A stretch of 64,000 bases of DNA from Rosa chinensis. Its lineage: Eukaryota > Streptophyta > Magnoliopsida > Rosales > Rosaceae. The position numbers were made by a program, and so were the translations under genes. Within the stretch, counting starts at the first letter, position 1. Each line of letters begins with the position of its first letter. Of the stretch, positions 42,943 to 56,194 are shown piece after piece. The notes under the pieces are model-generated. The model was given only the letters and a program-made list of their open reading frames with translations. It had not been told where the DNA came from and made no database searches. The stretch covers positions 71,337,823 through 71,401,822 of the forward strand of contig NC_037092.1 of the NCBI RefSeq assembly GCF_002994745.2, written 5' to 3'.

Positions 42943-43365
42943 CTACGCAGATTGTTTTTGAGTCCCTTTCTCCCCCTTTTGTTGTGGGAGAGGACGTTTG
43001 ATTTCCATTGCATACAACTTTTTGGAAAGTAGTTGGTCACCCTTCACTGACACGACGCGTTTACCATCATCAGAAATGAACTTGAGCACCTGGCACCTAG
43101 TTGAAGCTTCAGCCCCAATTTTATGCAGCCAATCTCTTCCCAGTATGGAGTTATACACTGATGGCCTCTTGATGATGACAAAATTGACGATGACCGTCTT
43201 CTCTCCGGTGGTAACTGGCAACGAAATCTCGCCTACCGGCCACGTTTCCGTACCCTCAAATGCCGTTAAGGGTGCTTTACTGGGCAAGATTAGTTTTCTA
43301 TCCAACCGAAGTTGGTCGAACGCTTCCCAAAATATAACATCAGCGCTACTGCCTGCGTCGACCAT
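42943..43365 (-). pseudogene. Gypsy aspartic protease domain
   Basis: Open reverse-strand frame of about 140 codons. It shows the retropepsin-like VDAGSSADVIFWEAFDQL at the start (the usual D-G/T-G-S motif is D-A-G-S here), then FEGTETWPVGEISLPV and YNSILGRDWLHKIGA, the standard Tat/Athila protease end. It would cleave the polyprotein. Its start codon is not in a good context; it was part of Gag-Pol. The stop at 42943 separates it from RT. Confidence 0.85.
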
Positions 43366-43406
43366 GACTCGCCTTACAAGGGCATCGGCAAACTGAGTGG
43401 ATATTA

Positions 43407-43862
43407 CTACGCATCACGATGCGGGAATTGAAAGCAGATGGCGTCGTCCGCAGAAAAAGTGATGACTGGCGGTGCAGAAGATGAGCTCTGTGGCGTAATG
43501 GTGGCTCCAGCGATCTTGCATACTTTGTGAATCTTTTCCGCCTGTCTAGTTTCTGACCTAAGTTGGACCTCCTCCTCCGGGGTCGTGCAAGGGGCTCCGT
43601 GTATGGCTAATATTTCTCTGATTATCGGCCCTTGAGGTTTTGCCGGTTGATCTGCAACCTTGTTCGTTTCTCTGGTGGTGGTGGTCTGGTATTGTCGCAG
43701 CGTCCCCGCTTTCATCAGATCTAAGATGGCTGGTTTCAATGCTTCACACTTATATAGCCCATTCCGTGCGCCTCGTGTAACGGACAGTACTTAACCCACT
43801 CTATTGGATCTCTGGATTCCGCTTGGGGTAGCGGTTTCACAAAAATCCCCTCATACTGGTGT
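43407..43862 (-). pseudogene. Gag C-terminal part left of the CACTA insertion
   Basis: The reverse-strand reading continues the gag frame broken by the CACTA element. FVKPLPQAES and WVKYCPLHEA (about 43850-43760) form a Cys/His zinc-binding-like segment common before the protease in Tat elements. LDLMKAGTLRQYQ and a proline-rich linker follow. Stops near 43740 and 43406 are present. Confidence 0.78.
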
Positions 43863-44475
43863 CACTACACCAATTTTGTTATCAGACAACACTTTTTGCA
43901 CAACGAAAAAAAAAAAGTGTTGTGTGATGAAGAAAAGTGAATCACACAACATGTTTAGTAAACTTACGTTGTATAAGGTGGTTAAAATTATGAAGTTTTT
44001 GTTTAGAAGGTCATTGCACAACGGTTATAAGAATAATCTGTTGTCTGAATCATAAAAAAAAATAGCGGTAGATTTCCCTCCCAGATCGACTCAAATTTGG
44101 CTCCAAATTGGTACTACATAGCACAACAGTATAGTTATATCTGTTGTATGAAAGTACCATGCAAAACATGATACAACGGTTTTTGACTTTTTGTTGTGTG
44201 ATGAAGTGGGAAATATTTGAATGTGCCTTTATTTGGCCCAAAATGGCACTCGAGCCCCCCAAAAACCTCCAAGTTTTGATTGAAATATATAGCACCAAAT
44301 TGATAATCAGACAACCAAATGAGTTGTTTCCGTTGTGTAAATGAGCATTGGCTAGCATGTTACTTTGGTTGCATATTATAGCGGGAACTTTTCCCTCTTT
44401 GGAACCTTAGCTGAGATTTAATTTGTTCACAATCAGACAACAAAACTTCGTGTTTATGTTGTCTGATTTATAAAG
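43863..44475. repeat. Left subterminal repeats of the CACTA element
   Basis: Motifs TCAGACAAC, GCACAACGG, CACACAACA and inverted GTTGTCTGA/GTTGTGTGAT recur at least a dozen times. Subterminal repeats of this kind bind the element's TNPA-type protein in the En/Spm system. Confidence 0.8.
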
Positions 44476-47400
44476 CAAAAATTAAAAGCCCGCGCTCCTT
44501 TTACAACTTAATTAGCTAGCTAGGTTTATTGGATTTACTCTCACTTTGTCAAAACAGCCGTTTCCTCTCGTCGAGTAGCTCTCTTCTCAACTTCATCAAA
44601 AACCATCACTCTCTCATCAAAACACCATGGCTCTCTCATGAAAACACCATCTGTCATCAAAACATGCACATGCATCTCGATTAGGTCTATCTCTCAGAAG
44701 CCATGCCAACCCATTCCCTCTCTCATCTCCCCTCAGCTGCAAACCAAATAGGAAGCCGCTTGGAGTTTTGATTCTAAGAAAAATCACCACGAAGCAGTGA
44801 CCTTGTTGTTCTTGCGCAGCCCACTTGAAACCACTGAGCAGATCTCTCTCTCTCTCTTTCTCTTTTCTATCCGTCACTCGCTATTAATGGTGCTCCGGCC
44901 ACGAACCCGTCTATAGTGAGCAGTTTAACGGCGAATCCTACCAGACTTAACCTCCACTGTGATCTGTCGAAGCTTGTGGGTTCAGGTAAGATTCCAATTC
45001 CACCTCTCGAATATGGGTCATCTAAATTCGTGTAATTCATGCTTATTTTCATTAGTTATGTGATTGTATTGAACTAAGAAAGCAAAAACAAGCATGCCCA
45101 CAAAGAAAAAAAATGATGTAGTTACTGTGATTGTGTGAGTGGTTTCCCACGAATTCGCCTTCTCTAGATTTGGTTTGTTCGCCTCATTCTACCATGTTTG
45201 GATTTCCTGATTTTTATTTTAGGGTTTTTTGGGGATTTGTTTTCAACGGAAAAGACTGTTGCTTTAGGAAATTGGATAACTGATTTGTCAAAATGGAGAT
45301 AAGGTTTTTGACATGTAAATTGCTCAAGTAATGTCGTAACAAATAGCAACTCTGTTTGATTAGAGTCCAGGGAACAAAATAGTATTTGATTGGTTCAGAC
45401 TTACAATTTAGATTATCTAAATTGGTGGTGAGTTAATGGTGTTAGTGTTTGGAATATGATTTGATCTTTTCATGATATTGTTAGACCCCAGAAAGTGAAT
45501 TTAGTTTAGGCTTAGTAGATTCAGTGTTCTTTTTGCATTTGCCTTGATTGAAGATGTATATTCTGTGCAGTAAAGTGATTGTAAATTCATGGAAAAATAG
45601 AGGGTTCGGTTACAATATTGAAAGTGTGGAGTATCATGGTGACTTTCAGTTTCCATTGGCTTGTATTGCTTGAATGTTGAATGTGAATCTTACTTTCCAA
45701 ACCGAAAATGTGGTGATTTTTCTTCAATTAGTATTCCATAAGTCAAGGATAGCATTTCAAAACAGGCCTAATTATTTTTTTGTGTACAAATATCGTTTTG
45801 AAGTTTGGATATATTTGTTTTTCACCTCAGGTATGATAGTGTACGAAAAGCAAGTTGTGAATATGCACTTTAAAAACATGTATCTATTTGGTTGGAACTA
45901 GTTTTCTGAGCTTTTCTTTTTTCAGTTTCTTCTTGTTGGGACAGGGAAGAATGAGTTTTATTGGCTTGCAATGAATTTTTTCATGCTAATCTTGCTTATA
46001 GAAAGTGATGTGATTATTACTAACGGGAGGAAATAATGTGGTAAAAGCTAGTTTTTAGGGAAGAAGGGAGTCCTATGATATATGTGCTTAAGACCTTTCT
46101 TCCTACAATCATATGAAGAGTCTTATCCCTCTTGGGAATTGATAGGGTGGAAGAGGAGAATGTCAAAAGACTCAAATACCAACAGAAGGCTAAAAAAAAA
46201 ATGAAATTAAGTGAATGGTTGTTTTATGCATGCATTCAAGTGCTAGTTAGTTACCCCACATTTTGACTCTACAAATGTTTCACTGCTGTTATGTGTTTAT
46301 CATCTACTGTTGTGAAAGATGCATGAGGATAGTGTGATCATGTGATGCAGTGTTGAACATGATGCAAATTTGTTTTAGCTTGTCGAGACATAATTAGATT
46401 ACTGAACTTAGAAGACATAAAAGATGTAGAACTGTCATCCGGTTACCAAGAGTGGTCTCATAGACTATACATCGAAACTGTTTCAGTCTAGGGTCAATGT
46501 TGTTGCTTTTGAAAGTTCAATATTGTGAGTTCAAATGTTAAATTTGAACCACTTAAACTCTTCTCCCTCCCAAGGCTGTTAGGGAACTTGACTGAAAGTA
46601 TTTTCAAAGTCCTCATTTAAAGAAACTACGGCTTAGCAACACTACTAATATCTAGAATTGCCAGCATTTAACAAAACATGTTGTACAAGCTTCCAAATCC
46701 TGCAGATTCTAGTCTTTATTCAAGAATGCCAATAGGTTACAAAAAAACTATGGCCTTTGAGTAGTAAGCGCTGGTGCTTTTATTGAACAAATTTCATTTA
46801 GGTCTTGTCTAGTCATGCATTATGGAAGCTAGGAGTTGTTGACATTTCTTCCTAAATCTGATGGCCTTGTTTATTATTCTCAGCAGCCGCACAATTAAGG
46901 CATATATATCTGGTGGAGTTGGAAGAAGCTGTAGAGTGAGTTGGACTCATGCACTGAGCTTCACTGCTATTGTTCGTATTCATTGCTGGAGCTGGATTGG
47001 TGAGTACTGTGAGCTTCACTGTTGAATTTGTGGACTGCTATTAAATTTGTTTTGAAGCTTTAATTTGTTGAAATCTATTGTTCTATGCTTAATATATATC
47101 ATGGTATCATTGAATTTGTTTAGGTGAAATGTGTAGGACTGGTTTGGTTCATATATACTACATCTGTAGTTAATGTTCTTATTGGAGAATTGTTTGGATG
47201 TTGTTTTAGCATAGCTTTTCCCAATGGAGAATATGATATGTGTTTGTTCATGAACCTCCTTTAATTTTTTTTTTTTTGCATTTTTGTTTTTGGATTTGCT
47301 TAGCCTAAATGTGTATCGATTTGTTTTTCTTCATATATTGTGGCATACTGTTCTGTCTTGTTATTGGATTTTCTTACCCTAAATGTATATCAATTTTTTT

Positions 47401-47653
47401 TTTCTATATATATTATGCTATTCTGTTGTCCTTGTTATTGAATTTGCTTAGCCTAAATATATGTCGATATTTTTTTTTCTCATTGCCTGATATTGGAGCA
47501 TGTATATATGTAAATAAACTGCTGTCGGTGATTAAGAGTACCAGAGTTTGAATTGGTAGAGTTTATGGAACTTAGTGAATGCATGCAGGATATGTTATTG
47601 GGGTTTTGTTGCTCGATGATGTAGTTTTGGTTTGTGGTTTTTGTTTAATGTAG
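44476..47653 (+). other. CACTA 5' region: likely leader exons and introns
   Basis: No protein-coding frame. A pyrimidine-rich leader-like stretch at 44530-44880, donor-like TTCAGGTAAGATT near 44980 and TTGGTGAGTAC near 47000, and an acceptor TGTAG directly before the ATG at 47654 suggest a long 5' UTR with one or more introns. The stretch CATCAAAACACCATGGCTCT near 44615 is partly repeated at 44639. Confidence 0.45.
47290..47515 (+). repeat. Three imperfect units of about 74 bp in the CACTA leader
   Basis: GCTTAGCCTAAATGTGTATC (47299), CTTACCCTAAATGTATATC (47373) and GCTTAGCCTAAATATATGTC (47446) begin three related units, each followed by a T-run and TATATATTNTGNNATNCTGT. Confidence 0.75.
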
Positions 47654-50600
47654 ATGGATAGGTCATGGGTGCATGCTGATAGGAGATCTCATGAATATAA
47701 GTTAGGGGTGGCAGAGTTTTGTCAGTTTGCTTTGGGAAATGCTAGAGACCCTAACCGTATTTGTTGTCCTTGCACAAAGTGTGGAAATGTGAAAGATTTT
47801 TCTGCACAAGTGATAAAGGATCACTTGTTTGTAAATGGGATTGACACAGATTATGTGAAATGGACAGAACATGGGGAGGTTGTAGTGGAGTCGGGATCAT
47901 ATACGGATAGTGAAAGTCTTGAATCAGAGCCAATTGAATCTGACTCTGTACATGGTAACATGAGGGTAGATTATGAAGTAGAATTAGATAGTGATGTGGA
48001 GTTGGAAGGTGATGAGGATGAGGAGCTTTCGAGTGAGTGTAATGAATTCAAGAAATTTGTTGACGATGCCAACAAACCCTTGTACCCTGGTTGCAATAGG
48101 CACACCAAGATGAATGTGCTTGTGAGGCTTTACAACTTGAAAGCCAAGCATGGGATGAGTGATTCGGCTTACTTGGACTGGTTGATTGCCTTTGCTGAGT
48201 ATCTGCCGGAAGGAAACGAGATACCTTCCTCTGTGTACGAAGCAAAGAAGAGTTTGAGTGCATTAGGAATGGATTACACCAAAATACATGCCTGCCCTAA
48301 TGACTGTATTCTGTACAGAAGACAATATGCCGATGACACTATTTGTCCTACATGTGGTACATCTAGGTGGAAAATATGCAAAAACAAGAAAGAAAGAGAG
48401 GGAGTCCCTGCAAAAGTGTTATGGTATTTCCCTCCTATTCCTAGGTTCAAAAGAATGTTTCAATCAACTGAAACATCAAAGGCCTTAACTTGGCATGCCA
48501 CCGAGACAAACAAGGATGGCTTAATTCGCCATCCTGCTGATTCTGCGGCTTGGAAGTTGGTAGATGAAAAATGGGCAGATTTTGGTAATGAGCCACGAAA
48601 CCTACGACTTGCATTGTCAACGGATGGGTTCAATCCCTTTAGCTCCTTAAGCAGCAAGTATAGTTGTTGGCCCGTTATTTTGGTAACCTATAATCTACCT
48701 CCATGGTTGGTAATGAAGAGGAAACACATGATGCTTACCTTATTGATATCGGGCCCTAAACAACCAGGAAACGACATCGATGTTTACCTTGAACCATTAA
48801 TAGATGACTTAAAGCTGCTATGGGAAGGGGTGAATGGAGTTTACGATGCCATCAAAAATGAAACTTTTACTCTTAGGGCTCTACTATTCTGGACAATCAA
48901 TGATTTTCCAGCGTATAGTAACCTTTTAGGGAGTATAGTGAAAGGCTACAATGCATGTCCGATTTGCCTTGATAAAACAAAACCTACAAGGCTAGTTCAC
49001 GGGGGAAAGATGGCCTACACCATTCATCAGCAATTTTTAGGAAGACACCATCCTTACCGAAAGCTAAGGGCTACTTTCAATAACCAGCCAGAACATGTAG
49101 CAGCTCCAGTGCCATTGACTGGAGAAGAATTGTTGAGCAGGGTGGAGGCTGAAGTTCCACATTGGCCGTTTGGAAAAAAAAAACCTGCTCCTGCTTATAG
49201 GGGGGCTGAGGATGAAACTAAGCCATGTTGGAAGAAGAAGTCGATATTCTTTGAGCTTGAATATTGGAAGTATCTCCCTGTTAGGCACTGCCTTGATGTC
49301 AAGCACATTGAAAAAAATGTGAGTGATAGTCTAATAGGGACGTTGTTGAACATTCCAGGAAAAACCAAAGACGGCTTGAAAACTCGTTTGGACTTGGCGG
49401 AAATGGGTATAAGATGTGGATTGCACCCAAATCTAGATGGTCTGAAAAAGAAGCGCTTGCCATTGGCAAGCTGGAACCTAACATTAGATGAAAAAAGATG
49501 TATGTGTGGATCATTTCATGGCATGAAGGTTCCTGAAAACTACTCTTCAAACATTTCAAACCTTCTTTCAATGGATGATTTGAGGCTGATTGGACTTAAA
49601 TCCCATGATTGTCATGCGTTAATGCAACAGCTGCTCCCAATTGCTATCCGAGGGGTGTTGGAAAAACCGGTCAGGGTTGCAGTAATCAGGCTTTGCCGTT
49701 TTTTTAATGAAATTTGCAGCAAGACTATAGATGCTTCAAGGCTTCCCAAAATCCAAAGTGATCTGGTCGAAACTTTGTGTGAGCTTGAGAAGTACTTTCC
49801 GCCATCTTTCTTTGACATAATGATTCATTTAACAGTCCACTTGGTTAGAGAAGTTGAGCTATGTGGACCGGTTTGCTTCCGATGGATGTATCCTTTCGAA
49901 AGATATATGAAGGTCTGTAAGGGCTATGTTAGGAATAAAACGCATCCGGAAGGGTGAATTGCTGAGTGTTACATAGCTGAAGAGGCGCTTGAGTTTTTAG
50001 GTGAACTTTTCTTTGATGATAGGACTGTTGGCATCCCAAAAGAAAACATCACAGCTGACAAGCCTACCTCTGGTGCAACTGTTGAGTCTGTTTATGGCAA
50101 AGAATTTCAGCAAGCTCATCTCTGCGTGCTTCAAAACACTGAAGAATTTAGAAGCTACTTTTTGTAAGTTGATCACTATCTATGTTTTTTACAGTTTTGC
50201 TTATTTTCTTGTTCTAATGCTTATACACTAATACTTGATAAATATTTGTGTAGGGAACACACGGAACAGTTGAAGAGGGAGTTTCCCAAGAACAAAAAGA
50301 ATAAAAAGTGGTTGGTGGACAAACAAAACATGACTTTTGCTCAGTGGGTGAAGGAGAGGGTAAGTAGTTTCCATTTAATGTAACTGTAATTTATAGACTG
50401 ATAAAGCTTTTAATAATGCAGAACACAGTTGGTATAATGTTTTATTTTATTTTGTAGGTTGAATCAAAGGTTGCTGAACCAGGTTGTGATGTCCCTGAGA
50501 TTGTGAGGTGGCTAGCAGATCAACCAAGCCATGAAGTCCCGAAGTTTAGTGGTTACCGAATAGGGGGAGTGCAATATAACACTAAGTTGCGCGATGATCT

Positions 50601-51111
50601 TAGGTCGACACAAAGCAGTGGGGTTTATTTGGTTGCTAAGACTCCTCAAGTAGCTAGTGCTAAGGATAAAAACCCTATTACTGAAGACATGAGCTTCTAT
50701 GGGGTGATTACCGAAATATGGGAGCTTGACTATGGTCATTTTAGGGTTCCTATTTTTAAGTGTGATTGGGTAGAGAATGAGAAGGGTGTTAGAGAAGATG
50801 ATCTTGGGTTCACTTTAGTTAATTTAAATAGGAAAGGTTATCTAAATGACTGTTTTGTTTTGGGAAAAAGTGTGCAGCAAATATTTTATGTTGAAGACCC
50901 TGTAGATCATAGGTGGGCAGTTGTGGTGAGAGTCCCAAAAAGAGATTACATTGATTCTATTCAGGAGGATGATGTTGGGGACACCATTCTTTCCCACCCC
51001 CCCATCGCAACTACAATGCCAGCTATTCAGTCACATGATAACTCTCAAGATGAGGAGCCAATGGGTTATAGGCGTGCAGGGAATGAGGATATAGTAGTTG
51101 AGGGAGAGTAG
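47654..51111 (+). pseudogene. TNP2-type CACTA transposase (Transposase_21), one nonsense codon
   Basis: Exons 47654-50163, 50254-50359 and 50458-51111 join in frame with GT-AG introns. Start is MDRSWVHADR directly after an intron acceptor. The N-terminal Transposase-associated zinc-binding domain (FCQFALGNARD, then CCPCTKCGN) covers about residues 1-60. An acidic stretch follows, then the Transposase_21 core (CPNDCILYRRQ, LALSTDGFNPF, WPVILVTYNLPPW, LLFWTINDFPAYSNL, ACPICLDKT, HCLDVKHIEKNV). DUF4218 comes next (FFPPSFFDIMIHLTVHLV, RWMYPFERYMK), then the DUF4216-type C-terminus (GVITEIWELDYG, VPIFKCDWV). A TGA at 49955-49957 interrupts the conserved THPEG-x-IAECYIAEE block; the frame continues normally after it. 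TNP2 proteins cut and move CACTA elements. Without that stop the protein would be about 1090 residues. Confidence 0.93.
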
Positions 51112-51454
51112 TTCATATAGTCGTATTGATGTAATTTATAATTGTCATGCCTAAAGGATACTTGGCTCACTAAATATGTTTTTAATGTTGGTTATTTTCT
51201 GTTTACATGATTGTACCAAGTGTTAAGTGTTTGTTATTTTAAATACTCTTATTTTTGCTTGGATATGTTTTAAGTGTTTGTTTATTTAATTACTGTTATT
51301 TTCTGCATTAATATTTGTAGTAATATATGTTAAAGTGTCTGTTATTTTAAACATTAGCAGATTTGTTTACTAATATGCAGCTTATATGTTTGTTATACAA
51401 GTTACTCATATATGTGGATTTGATGTACTAATGGGGCTAACATTTATGTAGATA
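51112..51454. other. Spacer between the two CACTA genes
   Basis: AT-rich, with the motif GTGTTTGTTATTTTAAA repeated (about 51224, 51269, 51338). Likely the 3' UTR of the transposase gene and promoter of the next gene. Confidence 0.5.
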
Positions 51455-54400
51455 ATGGCTGCATCACAATCTGCTAGTGTATCAAAGAAGAGAAAGTCGA
51501 AAGAAAATCGTTCGAAGCCTAAGAAGATTAAGTCTTTGAAGTCACCGACATCATCATCATTTTCCGGATGGATCTCATTCAAAAAAGGGAAAGTCAAAAA
51601 AGAAAGAACCTGAATCAACTGGGGGCCTAAAGTTGCTAAAGCGGCATGCGGTGACTATGTCACGCATTACAAACCGCAAGAGTCATAAATGCAAGAAGGT
51701 TGTTTTATTTAACAGAAAGGGACCCCTTGTGGGAAGGTGGCTAAGCAAATGCAAAGCTACATTGGTGTGTTGGCAAGAAGGAAGGTACCGGTAATAAGGG
51801 AAAATTGGAAAGCCGTAACTCTTGAAGAGAAGAACAAAATCTGGCAACGTGTTCAGCTGATTAAGTTCCTTATCTATTTTGTTTAGTATTGAAGGTGTAG
51901 TTAGTTAGGTTGGTATGATAGTGTTCATTGTTTTCATTTTTCAGTAGTTTCTGAACTTGAACTGATAGTTAGCAATGAAATGTGCACAGATTCCATTTTT
52001 GATTGGTCCTGAGCATAAAAAATTGGTTTTGGAATCTGCTGCAAGAAAGTGGAGGCAATTCAAGTGTCTACTTACTTCCAAGTACGTTATCCCCTATTTG
52101 GATGATCCTGAAGCCTTGCAATATCCTCCAGATGATTATCCTTTCATCAATGCTGATCACTGGACAGAATTTGTCAAAATGTGGACAAAGCCCTCATTCT
52201 TGGTATAAATGCACTTGTATTTCAATCATTTAGTTGTAATCATATAAAATGTAGTTATGTAAATTTCGAATACTCATTTAACTAATTAGTACCCCTATTT
52301 TGCAGGAAAAGCGTCGTGAGCAACAAGAGAGGCGCAACAAGAATAAGTATCCTCATAGAATGTCCCGTAAAGGATATGCAGGGTTGGAGGCTGAGTTGGT
52401 TAGTAAAACTGTTTTCTACCTTACTTATGTGGGGTTCCTAGTTGTAATGTATGCATTAACTATCCTATTTTGTAGGCTGATGGAATGAGTGATGGAGAAG
52501 TTGATAGGGCCACTTTGTGGATAAGAGGACGACAGACAAAGGATGGCAGTTTCAAGGATGAGGAGTCAGTAAAGACGGCTGAAAAGATAGTAAGTCCATA
52601 TATTTATTGGACTATTTTTGTATGTATAAGGTTTGTTTAGATGATATGTGATGATATTTCCTAATCTAAACTGTCAGACAAACTTGAAAAGAAAGGTTGA
52701 CAGTGGAGAGCTAAGCGCTGAAGGAAGTAATGATGTCTTAACATTGGCGTTAGGGACTCCGGAGCATGGGGGAAGAGTGCGGGGAGTAGGAGGTTTTGTC
52801 ACTCCCTCTACTTACTTCCACCTCCCTAAACGTAGAAAGGAGGGCATAGAAGCTACTATCAGACTTAGTGTGCAGAAAATATTGTCAGAGGAGAGAGAGA
52901 AGATAGTAGAGGAGGCAAGGGAGAAGATACTAGAGGAGGCAAGCGAGGAGATAATCAAGGAAGCGAGGGAAACAATTGTTGCAGATGAGCGGGCTATGTG
53001 GGCGGCCAAGTTTGCTGAACTTAAAGCAAAGATAAATGAAAAAGAGGCTACAACTATTCACCCACATGTATCTGGCCATGGAAGCTGCTCAATGACAGCT
53101 AATGAGATTGCTCAAGAAACGGATAAAGGTCTGTTGGAAGAAATAGTGAACAATGTGGATGGAGCTAAAATTCTGAGCATTTTTGAAGAAATGGAAAACA
53201 AAACCATCATGTGTAAAAGGAAAGGGACAAAGGTTGTTAAGGAAGGCAGGTTGGATAAAAGTCCTGGGTGCAAGAAAGGGAATGAGTTTCCTAAGTTGCT
53301 TGAGAAAGTAGTTGTCAACCGTGAGGAGGTCAATGAGGCTGTTGAAGAAAATGTCAATATGATAGATATCAAGGAGCCGGAGAATGAGGAGGGGGCAGAA
53401 TATGTGGATTTGACGATGCGTCAACCTACATTAAAGGTAATTTGGTTTTACTTAAAGAGAATAATGAACTGGAAAAAGATCAAAGTTCGATTACTGCATA
53501 CATGTGTTTGACACCCAAGCTGAACCAGTAGGGCATTTCATGATTTTTGAAAAACCTTTACTTGTAGCTTTACTCTCAGTTTTTGACAGCTTAAAGGAGA
53601 CTCTTCAATGATCATTTTGAACTTGGTTTCATGAAAAACAAAGTTAAAATGAAATACTTATGCTATTTTGATCAAACTGCACTGTTTCAGGATTTCTGTT
53701 TTATTCAGCGTTTCTGTCACTTTAGATTCTTGTTTGACATTCATTTGAACTACGAATAGCATGAAACTCTGGAAAATAGTAGCTTTGCATGTCTACTTGA
53801 AATCTGGAAAGTTGTGCTTCAAATCATTGAAAGAATCATTGTTGGTGAATTTTTCTTTCAAGTTACCACTTTTCTGAAACTGTCTGAAGCTTGCAGCATG
53901 TTGTTTCTCATAGAATGCTTATGAGTATGCTTGTCGACTACATTTAAATCTGTTACTATTTCGAATATATATAGGGAACAACTATAAATCTTGTTTTTTT
54001 GGTCCATTTTTTAGTCAAACGTAGCTGAGGTTGATTGCAAGTTGGCAATAGGTTCTGTTGAACATATTGTTGCTTATGCGACTATTATGGAGTGCGAGGA
54101 TCCTTCCCAACTCGTTCATGGCACTCCACTAGGGGATGGTAATGTGCGTGTTTCCATCTATGCCGCGCTTGAGGAGAAAGCAAAAGTGCCATTTCCTGTG
54201 AAAGATGAAATTGAAACAGTGAAGCAGGCTATGGGGAGTTGGGTCGCATGACCTAAACACCTAGTCATAAAATCTGCAGTCAAGGTAAGAACTGTGTATA
54301 ATTCAACTTGTAGCTACTTTGATAACATTCATTTGTTTATAGAAATTCACTTAATTGTAGATATGCAGCTTATATTTATGATTTGTACCTTACATTTATT

Positions 54401-54731
54401 TTCTTATTCTAGAAACCTACCAAGGATAAAGCTGATAAGAAGAAGAAAAGGAAAGAGATAGGGGAAGAGGACTCGGAGATTGAATTTGGCTTGGCCAAAT
54501 TGGCACCATCGTTGCTAGCTTCACTGAAGATGTTATGTTTGTGGGGTGAGGATGCATTCAAAGATGGGAATACAATCAACTTCTACATGGAGCCTGAAGT
54601 GTTTGGATATTCTCGCAAGACATTTATATTGGGAAAAGATGTTAGGCGACTTGCAAGCATGAGGGAAGTAACTGGAACTTACATTGCTGTGTATCAGAGG
54701 TAGAAAAAGTCCTTGAACTGATATTATAGAA

Positions 54732-54775
<44 letters not shown>

Positions 54776-55824
54776 TTTGTCCGTAATGCCTTGATAAGGA
54801 GTATAGTTGTTGAAACCCAATGAGTTGGTGCAAATGTTTGTTATTAGGTACCTCTATGATAAGTTGAAGGCTTATAAAATGCTGGACATGGTTGCGTTTG
54901 TTGACCCTTCACTTATTGGTGCTGTGGGGTGTGGGAATGGAACTGTCAAGGCCCAACACATCAAAGATAGGCTTGTAACTGCTAAACCAGGGCAGATGTT
55001 CATGCTGCCATATAACTCAGGGTAAGTTAATGAATGTTTGCAAACTTTCATATCTACTGTGTCTGAACATATATAACAAATTAGTGTTCAAGATATATGA
55101 CATTTTGTATACATGTAGTGATCATTGGGTGTTGACACTTGTTGATCCGGAGAAAAGAACTGCCTATTTTATGGACCCGCTGAAAAGACGCTTACCCACA
55201 GGAGATTGGATGTCTATCGTGGATACGTAAGTCCCTCATTTACATATTGATCGAAATGCCTCAATTTTATGAAATCTATTTAATACACTTGTTCGCCTCC
55301 CTTGCATTATGGTACATCATTGATCTTATTGTTGTTTTGGTGTAGTGCTATGCGTATGTATATTTCTGAAAAGAATAAGCAAAGTCGGAGTTTAGTCCAT
55401 TGGAAAAATTTGGCTGTAAGTTTCACCACTTGTGGTTTTGAAAAAACAGTTTTCCATGCCAAGTTTTCACTAGTTCATTCATTTGCTTGTGTTTAGGGCA
55501 TTCCTCTCCAACCTAGCAACAAGGAGTGCAGGTACTTTATCATGCGATACATGAGAGATATCATTGAGGATAAAGACATGTCATTGTTTCCTTCCAAGGT
55601 ATCAACATATATAGCTATAAATATAGTCACTTGACTCAATTTCTATTAAGTGTGTTATTATATCTATGCCTCATTCACCAAAATGATTAACTGATCCTTT
55701 TGATATAATTAACTGATTTCAGTGGGAGAGGAGAGGTAGTAGCCAATACACCCAGGCAGATATTGATCAAGTACGAAATGAGTGGGGGAAGTTTGTTGTC
55801 AACACATATGTGCACGAGTCATGA
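51455..55824 (+). pseudogene. TNPD-like second CACTA protein with ULP1-like protease C-terminus, broken
   Basis: Starts at 51455 (MAASQSASVSKKRKS, basic). The conserved N-terminal block (HAVTMSRITNRKSHK, then GVLARRKVPVIRENWKAV and KIWQRVQ, 51630-51855) is reached after frame changes. Further exons are 51975-52205 (AARKWRQFKCLLTSKYV), 52306-52400 (QERRNKNKYPHRMSRKGYAGLE) and 52675-53435 (a long charged coiled coil, EEREKIVEEAREKILEEA). A DUF8039-like domain follows at 54015-54280, with TGA at 54249-54251 where related proteins have Trp. The C-terminus (54487-55824, about five exons) is a C48/ULP1-like cysteine protease: His near 55123 (DHWVLTLVD), Asp near 55173 (YFMDPL), and Cys near 55526 (KECRYFIMRYM). 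The role of the protease in CACTA elements is unknown. Confidence 0.82.
54741..54773 (+). repeat. (AT)n microsatellite in an intron
   Basis: An uninterrupted TA/AT run of about 30 bases between two exons of the second CACTA gene. Confidence 0.9.
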
Positions 55825-56194
55825 AGTAGCACACTTGTTGCTGGTACATTTTAGATAAGGAAAACATCTTTTTTGTGCTTCTCTGCTGGTACATTGTCAT
55901 GCACCATGTGTGGCATATTTTGGAACAATATATGTGTATCCGTTTTTTGATGTCCCAAGTAGATGGGCATGCACTAGAATGCTTTTCTTGTGTAAAATGT
56001 TGGTTTCAATGATTGGGAAATGCATCCCTTTTGCTTTTGAAGTTTAAAGTAATGGTTATATGAATCATTTGATGGTTTGCAATGTTTGTATTTGATAGAG
56101 TATTGTTCATTTCGTAATAGACCAAATGAATGCACAATCTAATTCAGGAATGGAATGTTCAAATGATCACACAATAGACCAAAGCTAATGATCA
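55825..56194. other. 3' flank of the second CACTA gene
   Basis: AT-rich, likely 3' UTR. No further ORF before the subterminal repeats start. Confidence 0.5.
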
